64,000 nt of DNA, from the NCBI GenBank assembly GCA_964019135.1, contig OZ025260.1:11836254-11900253 (forward strand), given 5' to 3'. The notes beneath the pieces are model-generated. The model searched no databases, was not told the origin of the DNA, and saw only the letters and a list, made by a program, of their open reading frames with translations. The position numbers and the translations under genes are program-made. Position 1 is the first letter of the stretch; each line of letters opens with the position of its first letter. The stretch comes from Arenicola marina (taxonomy: Eukaryota > Annelida > Polychaeta > Arenicolidae). Shown piece after piece: positions 36,447-47,494 of this stretch.

Positions 36447-37762
36447 CGGCACTACAACCATCGTCAAGTGGACGACTGTATACAAACACACCGACAGACT
36501 CCTTGTGGGCCCTTAACAACTGTTTACGCAAGCCGTTGACGTTGTCTGTGTTCAACGCGCTTTTAACAACATGTGTGACACCCCCCCCCCTCCCCCGCGC
36601 AATATCATGACCCCCCCCCTCCCATCCCCACCCACTAGACCCAGGCCAAAGCTATATGCTTCACGTGGATGTAGTTTTGGGCTTGGTTAAACAGAGGCTC
36701 CTGAAAGAAAAGTATAATAATTATAATGTTAACATCGCCGAGGATCTGGCACCACCCCTCCCTGTGTCCTGTTTGTAAATAATTTTACAACGAAAGAAAA
36801 ATAAAGATCCAGGAAAAAAAACTTTGCAAATGCAAGTCGATAACAAGGATCAATATATATATGCAGTAAGGTATATCTTGTAACAGTATATAACCCGTCG
36901 GCACCAGGTCAGCTGTTACCAGACTGCAGGAATGTTGATTGGACGAGAGAGGAAATGAAAGTACGCGAATATTGCTTTTAACAAAAAGTATTGAGGAATC
37001 GCAGCGCTTCTTTGGGTCGTGGCTGCGAGTAAAACTTACGTGGGAGATAAAGGGTTGGATGGATGCTCCCTCGAATCTTACGTTGCGTAAGATATGGGCG
37101 CATCCGTCCCGGCATGCCTCTGGTTGTTCTGTTCACTATTAACGTACTCTGAGAGAAAGGTATGGGGCCGATGAGAGATTCACGAACGCCAGAAGATGAT
37201 CCGAGGGTTCCATAGAGGTGTGGAGGGTCGGGAGGCGGGCGGGGGAGGGGGTGGGGAGAGCGGAGGGAGGGTGAGGAGGGGAGGGGTTCCCCCTCTCTGT
37301 CACCCACCTTTTGACCCAACACTCTATCAATAGTGAGCTGAGTTTCCCACAATGCGTACGTTGAGGTGTCTACGACCCACGCACCCTACCCTAGCCCCCA
37401 CCCCCCCCCCCCTCCCCTCCAACCGCCACCCCACGCCCTAACCTCCACTATCTGCAGCCCACCCTCGCTATCTGCCACCCCCACCACACCTCCTCCCACC
37501 CCCACCTAGTTTACGAGACTACAGAAGTGTTTGCTGGCGGTGGAGGCAGCAGATAAAATGCTGACCCCTCCCAGACATGCAGTTGTGGAATATGAGCAGC
37601 CGATAGCGGCTGAAAACTGCCCCTTGTCGGTTCTTTATCTGTCTCATCCATCCATCCCTAGCCAACTGGATCGAGTCTCTCTGTCTCTCTGCTTTGATAA
37701 AGTTTTATGGAAATGCCGTTCTTAGATCTGTTAAACAACTCAGGGGCTAGTTCGACGGAACT

Positions 37763-37777
37763 CCAGTAGAGGGCGCG
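37763..37777 (+). promoter_or_regulatory. CTCF-like motif
   Basis: CCAGTAGAGGGCGCG matches CCASYAGRKGGCRSY at 14 of 15 positions, the best match in the window. It lies 22 bp before the assembly gap. Confidence 0.4.
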
Positions 37778-37798
37778 CGCGGCAGGCGTTGGTTACCC

Positions 37799-37998
37799 NN
37801 NNNNNNNNNNNNNNNNNNNNNNNNNNNNNNNNNNNNNNNNNNNNNNNNNNNNNNNNNNNNNNNNNNNNNNNNNNNNNNNNNNNNNNNNNNNNNNNNNNNN
37901 NNNNNNNNNNNNNNNNNNNNNNNNNNNNNNNNNNNNNNNNNNNNNNNNNNNNNNNNNNNNNNNNNNNNNNNNNNNNNNNNNNNNNNNNNNNNNNNNNN
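37799..37998. other. Assembly gap of exactly 200 N
   Basis: Two hundred N residues mark a scaffold join of unknown true length. Order and orientation across it rest on the assembler, so the left 37.8 kb need not be adjacent to the protocadherin. Confidence 0.99.
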
Positions 37999-39010
37999 AA
38001 CTTGCGGTTCATTCATGCCACGCCGCAGGCTGATAAAACACAAGGGCAAAAACCAAACCATAATAAATACGACTTTGTTTCTTCAGTCTCTCTGTAAAAA
38101 TCCATGTTCATTACGTAACCGAAATAGCGGCCGATAAATCTGGGGGGCGGGGGGTGGGGGGGGGGGGGGGAGGGGGTAGGTCGGACTCACGTTTGTGGCG
38201 CAGTTAACAACGCACTTAACCCGCTGGGGCTGACATTTATAATGGCATAAACTAACCTGTCGCTATCCCCAGCTAACTGAAAACTTGATTGTTGGGCTGG
38301 CGAAGAGTTGGGGTGTCTCTGCAGCCGGCGACATCGGTGGTGGTGAAGTCTGGTTGCTACATACTGCTCACAGCAGGAAACCAAGCCAGCACCACCCCCC
38401 GCCCTGCTCCACCCTCCCCCTATACCCCGCCCCCCCCCCCCCTCCATTCCCTACCTCGACAGAACCCGACTTAGACTGGTGGTGCGAAGAGGATTTGGCA
38501 ACTGGAAACCTTTGCTTAAATATAATACTCAAGCCTTCCTAAGTGGCATTCGAGGACTTTCATTCATTAATTCGAGGACTTGCTGTACTGGCTTATGACT
38601 GCGATCTTAATGGTGTAAACTAAGATTAATTGCATTAATCACTTAGTGACTAATAATCTGTGAAAGGAGACCGATAAGGTGACTTGGGCAGTTACATATC
38701 GAACAGTTGGTTGTTGGCGGGGAGGGTGTCTATATGTGTGTGTGGGGGGGGGGGGGTGGCGGTAGCCTCGATATAGTTCAGGTGGGTTGCAGTTGGTGGG
38801 GTGACAGGGCTGGGGTGATGGTGGGGGTTGGGCGGGTAGTCATGAACATTGAGTGTGGTCAGAGTGACCGGGCCGGGGGGTTGGGGGGGGGGTGTTTGTG
38901 TGTGTGTGCGGGGTGGGGGGGTCATGCAGATAACCTTGAAGGTGGTGAGGGTGACAGGGCGCATTATGCTGAGGAAACCATGCTTTAGATCACAGGCAAG
39001 GTATGAGAGT

Positions 39011-39177
39011 ACCCATATCGCTTGTATCTATAGGACGGAGTGTTGGGTATAACTATACCCATATCACTTGTAGCTATAGGACGGAGTGTTGGGTATAACT
39101 ATACCCATACCGCTTGTATCTATAGGACGGAGTGTTGGGTATAACTATACCCATATCACTTGTAGCTATAGGACGGA
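39011..39177. repeat. Tandem repeat, 46-bp unit, about 3.6 copies
   Basis: Copies start with ACCCATA at 39011, 39057, 39103 and 39149, and each contains CTATAGGACGGAGTGTTGGG except the last, truncated copy. Alternate copies share TGTATC or TGTAGC, suggesting amplification as pairs. Confidence 0.95.
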
Positions 39178-39553
39178 TTGATGACACTGCTTCAAGGCGG
39201 AGGGATTCGGGCCGTTTTGAACGTTCCGGACCGACCACAATGTAATCTCCCTGATGTTAGGGTGTAGGTGGATCCACGTGTAGGCACAGGCCCACATGGG
39301 GGAGAATCCGAAAGTCCGAACTACTTCCCTATTCCTTTGATCGTCGAGGCCGCTTAAATGAGAGATTTACATTCTTGGCGTTGTGGATTCCGCTTTTACG
39401 GAGAGCCCCAACTCCCTCCCCCCGCCACCCCCCCTCCCCCCTGGTTATGACTGTTGACCAAACTGAACCCCCTTCCTTAACACCAACTTCAACGAACTGA
39501 CAAAACTCTGCGTCTGACATTTTGTTTTCCACCTGACGGATCATGTCGCTCTC

Positions 39554-39568
39554 CCACTAGAGGTCGCT
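39554..39568 (+). promoter_or_regulatory. CTCF-like motif
   Basis: CCACTAGAGGTCGCT matches CCASYAGRKGGCRSY at 14 of 15 positions. Confidence 0.3.
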
Positions 39569-40203
39569 TGTTCCTCAGATCATCTCGTCATCAAAACAGA
39601 TTCCAAGCGTCGCTTGGATATCCTGGATATACTCACCACTTCATAAACCCATATCTATAAAATATCTGAGTGTATAAAATACACATTTGTATTTTTTTTA
39701 ATGATTAAAATTTGACATGTTTGCATTACGCTATCGTATGCTAACAACATCAAAGCTACCACCGAAAGAATCAAACATTTTTAAATTGTCAGCTAATATA
39801 TTAGTAGGCCTACTCCGTGAAACTTATAACTGATGCACATGATCCAAAGTTTAGTCCATATATTCAGCATAGTCTATGTCTCATTATAATGTCTAAATTA
39901 TACCCTGTGGACGTCCACGAATGAGAACAAAGACACGTTTAAAACTCTCCTCTATCACACGTCATAATTAATGCACTGACCCATACGACAACAATCTACA
40001 TTTTCTAAAAGCCGTAAAACGTAAGGCGCTACGTCTGAATTTAATAGGCACCACTCGTTGACATGATCACAAGATTGTAGTTTACAACAGTGCTCGGCAT
40101 ATATATTTTATGAACAAGAGCGGCCGAGGGCCGAGCTGGCAAAAGAGTAACGTAAAGCCTGGGTACTCTAATCGCCACTTACCCTGGCGGAAAGCGGTCA
40201 GAC

Positions 40204-40239
40204 TATTATATATATATATATAGGTATATATATATATAG
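40204..40239. repeat. (TA)n microsatellite
   Basis: Two TA runs are joined by a central GG, making a self-complementary AT tract. It is not read as a TATA box, because no gene follows it. Confidence 0.9.
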
Positions 40240-41365
40240 AGAATTATTTCCTTATCCATTGTCTTTGAAGTGGCTTGTGTCTATTATAGCCCATTATGAC
40301 CTTTTTCGCGGTGCGGCTTAGCGATACCTAACCACCGCGTAATACGTGAGCGATTTAACCGCACGATCCTTTGAGCTGGCGAGTTTCTAAGTGTGACTGC
40401 CTGAGGGTCTAGGTGGGAGAGGGGGGTTGTGGTGAGGGCTGTGGCGTAGGTGGGGGGGGGGGCTTCACCAGAGGCGCCAACCATTCTCCAGCCATTCGGT
40501 AGCGACGTCTGGGGCGGTCGTCAGGTAGGTATCCTGTAGTAGGGATTAGGCGCCGTCTGTTGTTTGATGTTGAATCCCCCTTTTGTGTTTAGATAACATG
40601 GCCACCTGTCGGATGGAGGTAGGAGCTTGTGAGGTCGAACAAAGTGGGAGGGGTGAGCCCGCCTAAGGAAGGGGGGGGGGGGGTGAGAGGAAGGGGCGCT
40701 GTGGCTGGTTAGTGTTGTGAAGTCCCCACGCCCGCCCCCACCCCCCGCTCTCCCTCCCACCCTACCGCAGGTTGTTGCAGCTCGTGACCATACACACAGA
40801 CTAACAGCAAGCTTATCACAGAGATGTGAGACAGCCCTTAGTCACAAATTTACACCCGTTGTGACCGAGCTGATAGTATTATAGATACATGTGATACAGC
40901 ATAACATCTGCATTACGGTCACTGGTGGGACTGGGGCCAAGTGGCGCTAATAAAAGGCTGACGGTGAAATATAAGGTATATCTGTTTTTTTGGTCCCATG
41001 GCTTGGCTAATTATAAAATTTATGTGCAGAAATTGTTTACATATAAGTTTATATTACTATTGCGCGCATCACATATAGAGCAACAAGATTGTATTTGTTT
41101 TTATTGTTAGTTGTCATGAATTATAATAGTCTTACAATAGCCTATTTCCCCATGGTCATGATCATGGCTTCACCCTTCAGCCTCCACCCCCTCTCGCCTC
41201 ACCTCCCTCTGTAAACTGCTTGGTTTGAAGTGGTTATAGATAGACCCCAACATTAACCGCATCCTAACAATGAGTGTTTGTATAACGTAGGAATAATATT
41301 CACATAGCTATTATCCTCACTTCATAGTCCCTTGATGAAGCAGGAACCCGGCATCCGATGCAGAT

Positions 41366-41590
41366 ACACATTTATAGCCCCCCCCCCCCCCCCCACACAC
41401 ACACACGCACCACCCCTACCCTCACATTTATACGCCCCCCCCCGCACACACAAACACACGCACCACCCCTACCCTTACATTTATACGCCCCTCCCCACAC
41501 ACACACACACGCACCACCCCTACCCTCACATTTATACGCCCCCCCCCCCACACACACACAGGCACCACCCCTACCCTCACATTTCAACGA
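41366..41590. repeat. Composite tandem repeat, 51-53-bp unit, 4 copies
   Basis: Each unit contains a poly-C run, a (CA)n run, then GCACCACCCCTACCCTCAC and ATTTATACGCC. The GCACC landmark falls at 41407, 41460, 41511 and 41562. The first unit has 17 consecutive C residues. Confidence 0.95.
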
Positions 41591-42159
41591 GCGAGAACGC
41601 CAATACTTCGGTTGTTTATGGTCAAATATCACTGTTGGTCTTAGCACTCGACGCTCTCTGCAGGGCGGCAGAAACCACTGCCAAACGCAACCAATTTGGT
41701 CGACGGGATCAAATTCAAAGCGGGAAGGTGTGGCTCTCAGAAATCGACATGAACTGCCGAGACAGCGCGAAAAGGTGTCCATTTCAGGACCTCGTTCCAC
41801 ATTGTGAGGCCGTGAATGGACGAGGACGAGGGAGCCTTGTTAATTGTCACGTCCCCTCCCCTTTCCTTTCCTGCCTGACGAAATGTAAGGTTAAGTTAGT
41901 ATTCAGTGAGTTACTGAAAACGCTGAAAACGGACAGAAGTTATACCAGAAGCGATAACCCTGTGGTTTCAGTTGTGGATTTAAGTCCTTGTGATGCATTG
42001 CGCGACATCATCACTGTATGATCTAATGGGGATAGGGGGAGGGGCGGCAAGGGGGGGGGGGCACTGAAATATCCCTAACATGGAAACACTCAGCGCCACC
42101 CAGCCTGAGGCCCCTGTGAGAGCTAGTGACGTGTTCATTGGAGGCAGGCCAGTAAGTGT

Positions 42160-42174
42160 GGCGCCCTCTCGCGG
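42160..42174 (-). promoter_or_regulatory. CTCF-like motif, weak
   Basis: On the minus strand CCGCGAGAGGGCGCC fits CCASYAGRKGGCRSY at 13 of 15 positions. Confidence 0.25.
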
Positions 42175-44717
42175 CTGAGGTGTCCGTCTGCTGATCGGGC
42201 CGCCTGACAACAACAATTAGTGGTCACACTTTATGACATCATAATGGTTAAGACGCCCTCAGCACAATATGATGTTGTCGGCGTATGATCTCCCCCAAAT
42301 CAAAGCAATGGGATGAAAAGTTCATAATATTTAAATTTCATTAAAGTTGGTTTTGATTTGATATTTTTCATGAAAACCTTCGACATAAGGAACTACCAGA
42401 TTCTGACCAGCCATAGAGTTGACGTATGTCAGACGCTATATGGTTGGTTTAATATGACTAATTAAAGCAATGAACAAGCTGTTCACGGGTCGCGAGGTTG
42501 TGTCCTCCCCTCGGGGGACACTCGACCCTGGGGGTCACATGCACACGCCACGGGACCCACAGGGCTGGTGATTTGGGGGGTGAGGGGTGAGGGGTGAGGG
42601 GTGCGGGTGGGGGTGAGGGCGTGGGGGGGGGGGTGAAAGATGAGCGAGCCAGACGGTGATGAGGGGGGATACGATAAGGAGGTGAGAGGGACGACTTGTC
42701 GCTTGACCACGGTCACATGGTTAAAGTAATTATCACACCTCCTTTTGGTTTCTCCCACTGCCCCCCCCCCCCCGCCGAACACCACCTTACACAACATTAC
42801 CAAAAAGTGTGTGTGAAAACACTCTCCGTTATATATATTATTATTACCCTATGTTGCGAAATATCATAAAAAATGCCTTCCTATCCTATAGAGTAAGACC
42901 TGTATGGACAATATATTCCTCTATGATCGTAAATGATCTACCTGCAATGAGGCTGATATCACGTGTCAATCACCTGAGTGTGTTTCCTTTTTGCACATGT
43001 TTTCTTTCATAGCGAGCGTTGGTGAAGACGACTGGTATCTGCTGGTCTTGTCATGAGGAACGGTGGCCAGGGTGTGAAATAATACAATGACTCCTCTTGT
43101 ATGTGAATGCGAAGAGAGGTTGGCAGAGTGATTAGCGAGATAAGACTGACATGTATTCACTATCTACCCCTTACCCAGGACGTATTCTCCTCCCATTGCC
43201 TCTCACTCACAGATGGGATGGGCTTTGTAGATTGGTGTGGTGGCGGCCAGGCCGGGTGGGGGTGAGGGTAGAGGGGAGGGGGGGGGGGGTGCTCTATTAG
43301 TACCTGGCTGTGCTTGGTCTGAGGTCATATAAAGAGTCTTTCTTTAGCCCCAGTCGCTGCGCCTGTCGCAGTCGACACGTCCACCGCTCGCCAGATAACA
43401 TCAAAGGTTGATGAAGGTTGCCTTGACGACATCGTGTGGCTGCCATCGTTGCTATAGGTGCCATCACCTTGCGTTGACCTTGCAAGCGTTTGTCTATTCC
43501 AGGGCCGAATTGTCCTGGATGAGTTGTGAGCGTTGAAATGTGCAACGACAGTAAAATGCACCACATAAAGGTTCCTTTTCTCTCCGACCCCCGTCAAATT
43601 ATACACGCTTCATATCCACTTTCATTTCTAAAGTACTTCATTGTGATGAAGGGTAAAAGATGAGGCCTTTTACCCCATCTTCACCTTCAACATGCTGATT
43701 AGGCATGCAAAGAGTTGCTGCGGGGATAAAGTACGGTTTTAATGGAGCAGATTTTGTTACTTTCAACATTTTGGATAGTTAAAGAGTCACATAATTTTAC
43801 ACAGTAGCAGATGGTAAACATACATGTCCTTCTCGTTTGAGTCCTGCATGCATTGTGTGAACTCCTTCAAAGGAGAGGTGTGAAATGGCTGTCACAGACA
43901 CAGTCTCGATGATTGGCTCCTGGTAATGAGGCACAACTAAAAAGGTCTAAAATACCATTAGATTTATGACAGCTGGTCTTTAGCCTATATTACAAAACAA
44001 TATCCTTCGTGATCATAGAAAAATGTAGGCTAAGGTTGAACACTTTATAAACACGATGGGATATAATTATAAATTGGGTTACTTTTCCCATCTCAGGTCA
44101 AACCATTGCATCGATCTTGTTCGTATAATTCCCGCCTACCGTTTACTACAACCCATTTATTGGACTAAACATTCTAACATGGAAGATGGACTATGAATTA
44201 TCATGGGCGAGGCAACTGCTGTATGTTTGGTCACAGGAGTTTCGTTAGTTGTTGCTTTCCATATTATTGTGTAACTCGAAAGGAATCTCGAATCTCTGCC
44301 AGGGTCAGTCTCCGTGAAAGTGTCAGCTGGCAATACTGAGGCCCCCCCCCCCCCCCCTGTGCGGGCGGGTGAGGCGGGGGTGAAAGCTGTCACTAACAGT
44401 CACTTTTAACCAGAGTCCTAACGAACTCACCCTGACCAACATACGGGCCGATCTTATTTCTTAAAACATTCCATCTGATGAAGTCGACTTTTGTGTAATG
44501 TTTACCACTGATTATCCTGTTTTACAGCGGTGGCGGTTGTACAACAGTAGGACACACTTTTGTAAACTTTAATAAGCTGGCGCGTGTGTAAGGAGCCCCA
44601 CCCCCCCATCCCCCGCACCCTCCCTCTCCCGTAAGCTTTGTGACTGACATATGATGGGAAGTTGATGATCCGATCGCAGTAAAAACATAACGGTGGGGAG
44701 ATGAACTAAGTGCTGTT

Positions 44718-44787
44718 ATCCCAACACGGGTGTCAGTTTCACAAATAACTGTATCCCAACACGGGTGTCAGTTTCACAAATAACTGT
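44718..44787. repeat. Perfect 35-bp tandem duplication
   Basis: Two identical 35-bp copies (44718-44752 and 44753-44787) begin ATCCCAACACGGGTGTCAG. Identity of the copies points to a recent event. Confidence 0.97.
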
Positions 44788-46789
44788 ACCACTAGCTGAG
44801 TGTTGTGGTGACCTGTGGTGTCTGGCACGATATGTCTGTCAGTCCCCAAGCAGATCTGTAGTGCCAAAGTGAAGGGAATAACAGCTCAGCACCGCCCACG
44901 CAATTAGATCATCCCTAATTTGTTTATACGTAGACTGCGACAACAACCCCTTCCGCAAACAAATGTGACTATAGCTACCTATCCCGTTGTTGCCGCGTGC
45001 ACGGAAGCCGGGGCTTGTGGCGAGGGTTCGGTGCCACCCAGTACGGGAAGCAGCCACGGGGTTGTGACATAATCAGGCCTAGAACCGCACTTCATAACTC
45101 ATACTTTTGGAATGTTTGTAAGCACTCCGTGTTTTGTTTACTGCTTTAATATGACGCCCGTTTATCGATAGTCGTTGTTTTCAGAAGGGATATTTTCTTG
45201 CGGTATTTTTAGTTCAGCTCTCGCCGTCTTTCGCTGACGTAATGTACTAGATGGAGGGTTCGCTAGTCGCGGGTTTAGGTTTAGTGTCGCGAAGTCGGAT
45301 CAGACGGGGTAACCACAATATACTGATATTACCTCCGAGCGGCGATTAGCCGACTGACGCAGAGGGGTGTTGCCCACAAAAAGACATCACATTACCTATA
45401 AATTCTGAGCCGGTTTCTGGGTGTAGGCGAGAGGTCTTTTATTATATGTTCTTGAACGAGGAGTTTTGAAACCTTAGTTACGTTTCTTTAATGGGAAGTA
45501 GACATTCTAATTTTAAATTGTCTGCAAAAAATTCATGTCGAATGCCATGACGGTGCGTACTATTTATGCCCCCCCCCCCTCTACACACACACACCACACA
45601 ATTTAGATATTTAGATGTTAGCCTCATCAAGACATGACCATCATCTGCAAATTAGCTTTGTTACGAGCTTTCAACAAACCAGACATCGTTAAGACCAGTT
45701 ACAATATCAAGATGCAAATGTCTGGGTTAGTTAGTGCCGGGTCGGTGTAAGGTGACAGGTGCTTGAGACTCGGGGCCCCAGCCCGGGTCAAGCCGGTCAC
45801 TCACAGAGGACCACCACCGCTAACTGTTAGGTTAATAGACTTCCTTCGAGCTGTCAGCCGGGCCGATTTGCTAACTAGGAGTCTTGGCATTATATACATT
45901 TTTTTTTCATAAGAGATACAAGCGAAACGTCTCACAGGCTAATGACAGGTAGGCTAGACGTCATGATGGACTGGTTGGTTGTATACTCAGAACGCTTTAA
46001 CCCACTTTTCGTCACGATGGAAGAACATTCGTTGCATTTGAGTTCGTAACAGGTTGTGCGCACGTATGCATGTCACTACACCACGTGTGACGTAAACCAT
46101 TTGTCAGATAAATATGTTAATATATATTGTGAATGTATCGTTCAAAGCTTACAGTTGATCACAAATGCAATGCGTTATATTTCCCATGTGTTTTACGCGT
46201 CTTTGTGAAAAGTGTCCGCGTGTTTTTTCACATTCACCCCAGTGTGGGCTGTCTGTGTGGGTATAAGGTAATGTGTCACACCATTGTGAGGCGTAGGCAC
46301 TGACATCGTACGGAAGCGTGTCGCTTACCACTGTGCCACAATCACAGCCCGACGGACACACGTGTTGTAACAGGTCCTCCCTGTGCCATTCATCACCCGA
46401 ATAACGCTGCTTAGCAAACCATTAACTTGATATCGTTATTATATTTTGTCATTAATCTTCCATGATTTGTTTCATTCAGGACGCTCCTCTGGAATGATCG
46501 TTCCGTGGCTTGGGAAGACACAGACAGAGACCTGGATCTCTCGTGAAGGAAACCACGGGAATAATTGGATTGTTATATAATCAGATCGCGATCTGAACTA
46601 ATTGAGTTTAGTGGAGACATGTCGGTTGACACCGTGAGACGTGAGTGAGATAAAACACGGCATGGACTGTTAGTGAAATTTACAACAATCGGATCAAGCG
46701 GAAAACTGCAACAACCCAGTGACCCGCATGTTCGATGACATCGTCTCCCTCCGTCCCTCCCAGGGCACTTGTCAATTGCGATTTGCTGT

Positions 46790-47244
46790 TATTGGCATAG
46801 AGGGCGGCTGAGGGGGGTACGGGGTGCCGGCGGGGTGTGGGGTGCGGTGTTCCGAGGCAGATCTGCCAGCGCGAGGGAGGCCTCTATAGTGACACCCTTC
46901 GCCGTGTTGTGGCAGCACCGCTCGCGGGTGATGGCAGCGACTGCAGCACGGCCTGTGATTGGCTGGCTGGTGGGCGCTGGTGCGTGACGCGGGGGCTGGG
47001 CAGACTACTGGAGGCTGTGGGTGGGTGGGTGTCAGTATCGACGTCTATATGACGAGGGTATCCAGGCCGGGTCGTCATACATAGCTCTGTGGCCGCCTCC
47101 GAGACAGGCACACACCAACCCACCGTCAGTCAACCCTCTCGGCGATACCTACACCTCGGGGAATGTAACAGACAAATGACACCAGCACGCGACTGACTTC
47201 TTTCACGGCGGATATATATCAGATCATCAGACCACACACACGCC
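46790..47244 (+). promoter_or_regulatory. Candidate promoter of the protocadherin gene
   Basis: Composition turns CpG-rich from about 46800. An inverted CCAAT box (TGATTGGCTG, core 46958-46962) and a TATA-like GATATATATC at 47211-47220 precede the coding exon by about 520 and 260 bp. If the TATA-like element works, transcription would start near 47240-47250. A GC-rich promoter without TATA, or a 5' UTR exon further upstream, is equally possible. Confidence 0.3.
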
Positions 47245-47268
47245 ATGCTGAACAGACACCTCCAGTGA
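47245..47268 (+). other. Short upstream ORF in the presumed 5' leader
   Basis: ATGCTGAACAGA onward encodes seven residues and ends in TGA, 210 bp before the protocadherin start. It counts only if the transcript includes this region. Confidence 0.3.
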
Positions 47269-47470
47269 GTTTTGTCTTCGCCTGCTAAAAGCAATCCGTC
47301 CTACACAGAGAGGCCGACCACAGGAGTTGATACGTATTTCTTTTTCTTGCCAAAGTGATAAATCGAAAGCTAACAGTCGGGTGACTGGTATAATTTTTGT
47401 CAATACTGTTGGTTTCGAAATCGACAAGCGAAATCGACAAATCCACCTGAGTGTCTTCATTATACATCGG

Positions 47471-47494
47471 ATGTCGTCATGGAAATCGACATGA
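47471..47494 (+). other. Upstream ORF overlapping the protocadherin start codon
   Basis: An ATG at 47471 opens a seven-codon frame, one base out from the main frame, that ends at a TGA at 47492-47494. It overlaps the main ATG (47479). Its context is weak (C at -3, T at +4), whereas the main ATG has G at -3 and G at +4, so leaky scanning would favour the main start. Confidence 0.5.

Larger units (their letters stand above)
30131..37798. other. Intergenic DNA, GC-rich in parts, no gene recognised
   Basis: Patches of CpG-rich DNA (about 32600-32900 and 34200-34650), long G- or C-rich low-complexity stretches, and several short tandem repeats listed separately. Many overlapping open frames on both strands reflect GC-rich composition. 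None shows a recognisable domain. Confidence 0.55.
37999..46789. other. Intergenic DNA upstream of the protocadherin, no gene recognised
   Basis: Mixed AT- and GC-rich DNA with poly-G/poly-C tracts (38156-38170, 41378-41394, 44342-44357) and short tandem repeats at 39011, 40204, 41378 and 44718. A plus-strand frame stays open for about 145 codons after the 41.4-kb repeat (41587-42021), but I recognise nothing in its translation. A minus-strand frame at 43297-43566 is likewise unassigned. Confidence 0.6.

Noticed and set aside
40204..40239. TATA box
   Set aside because: It is a (TA)n microsatellite with no gene downstream.
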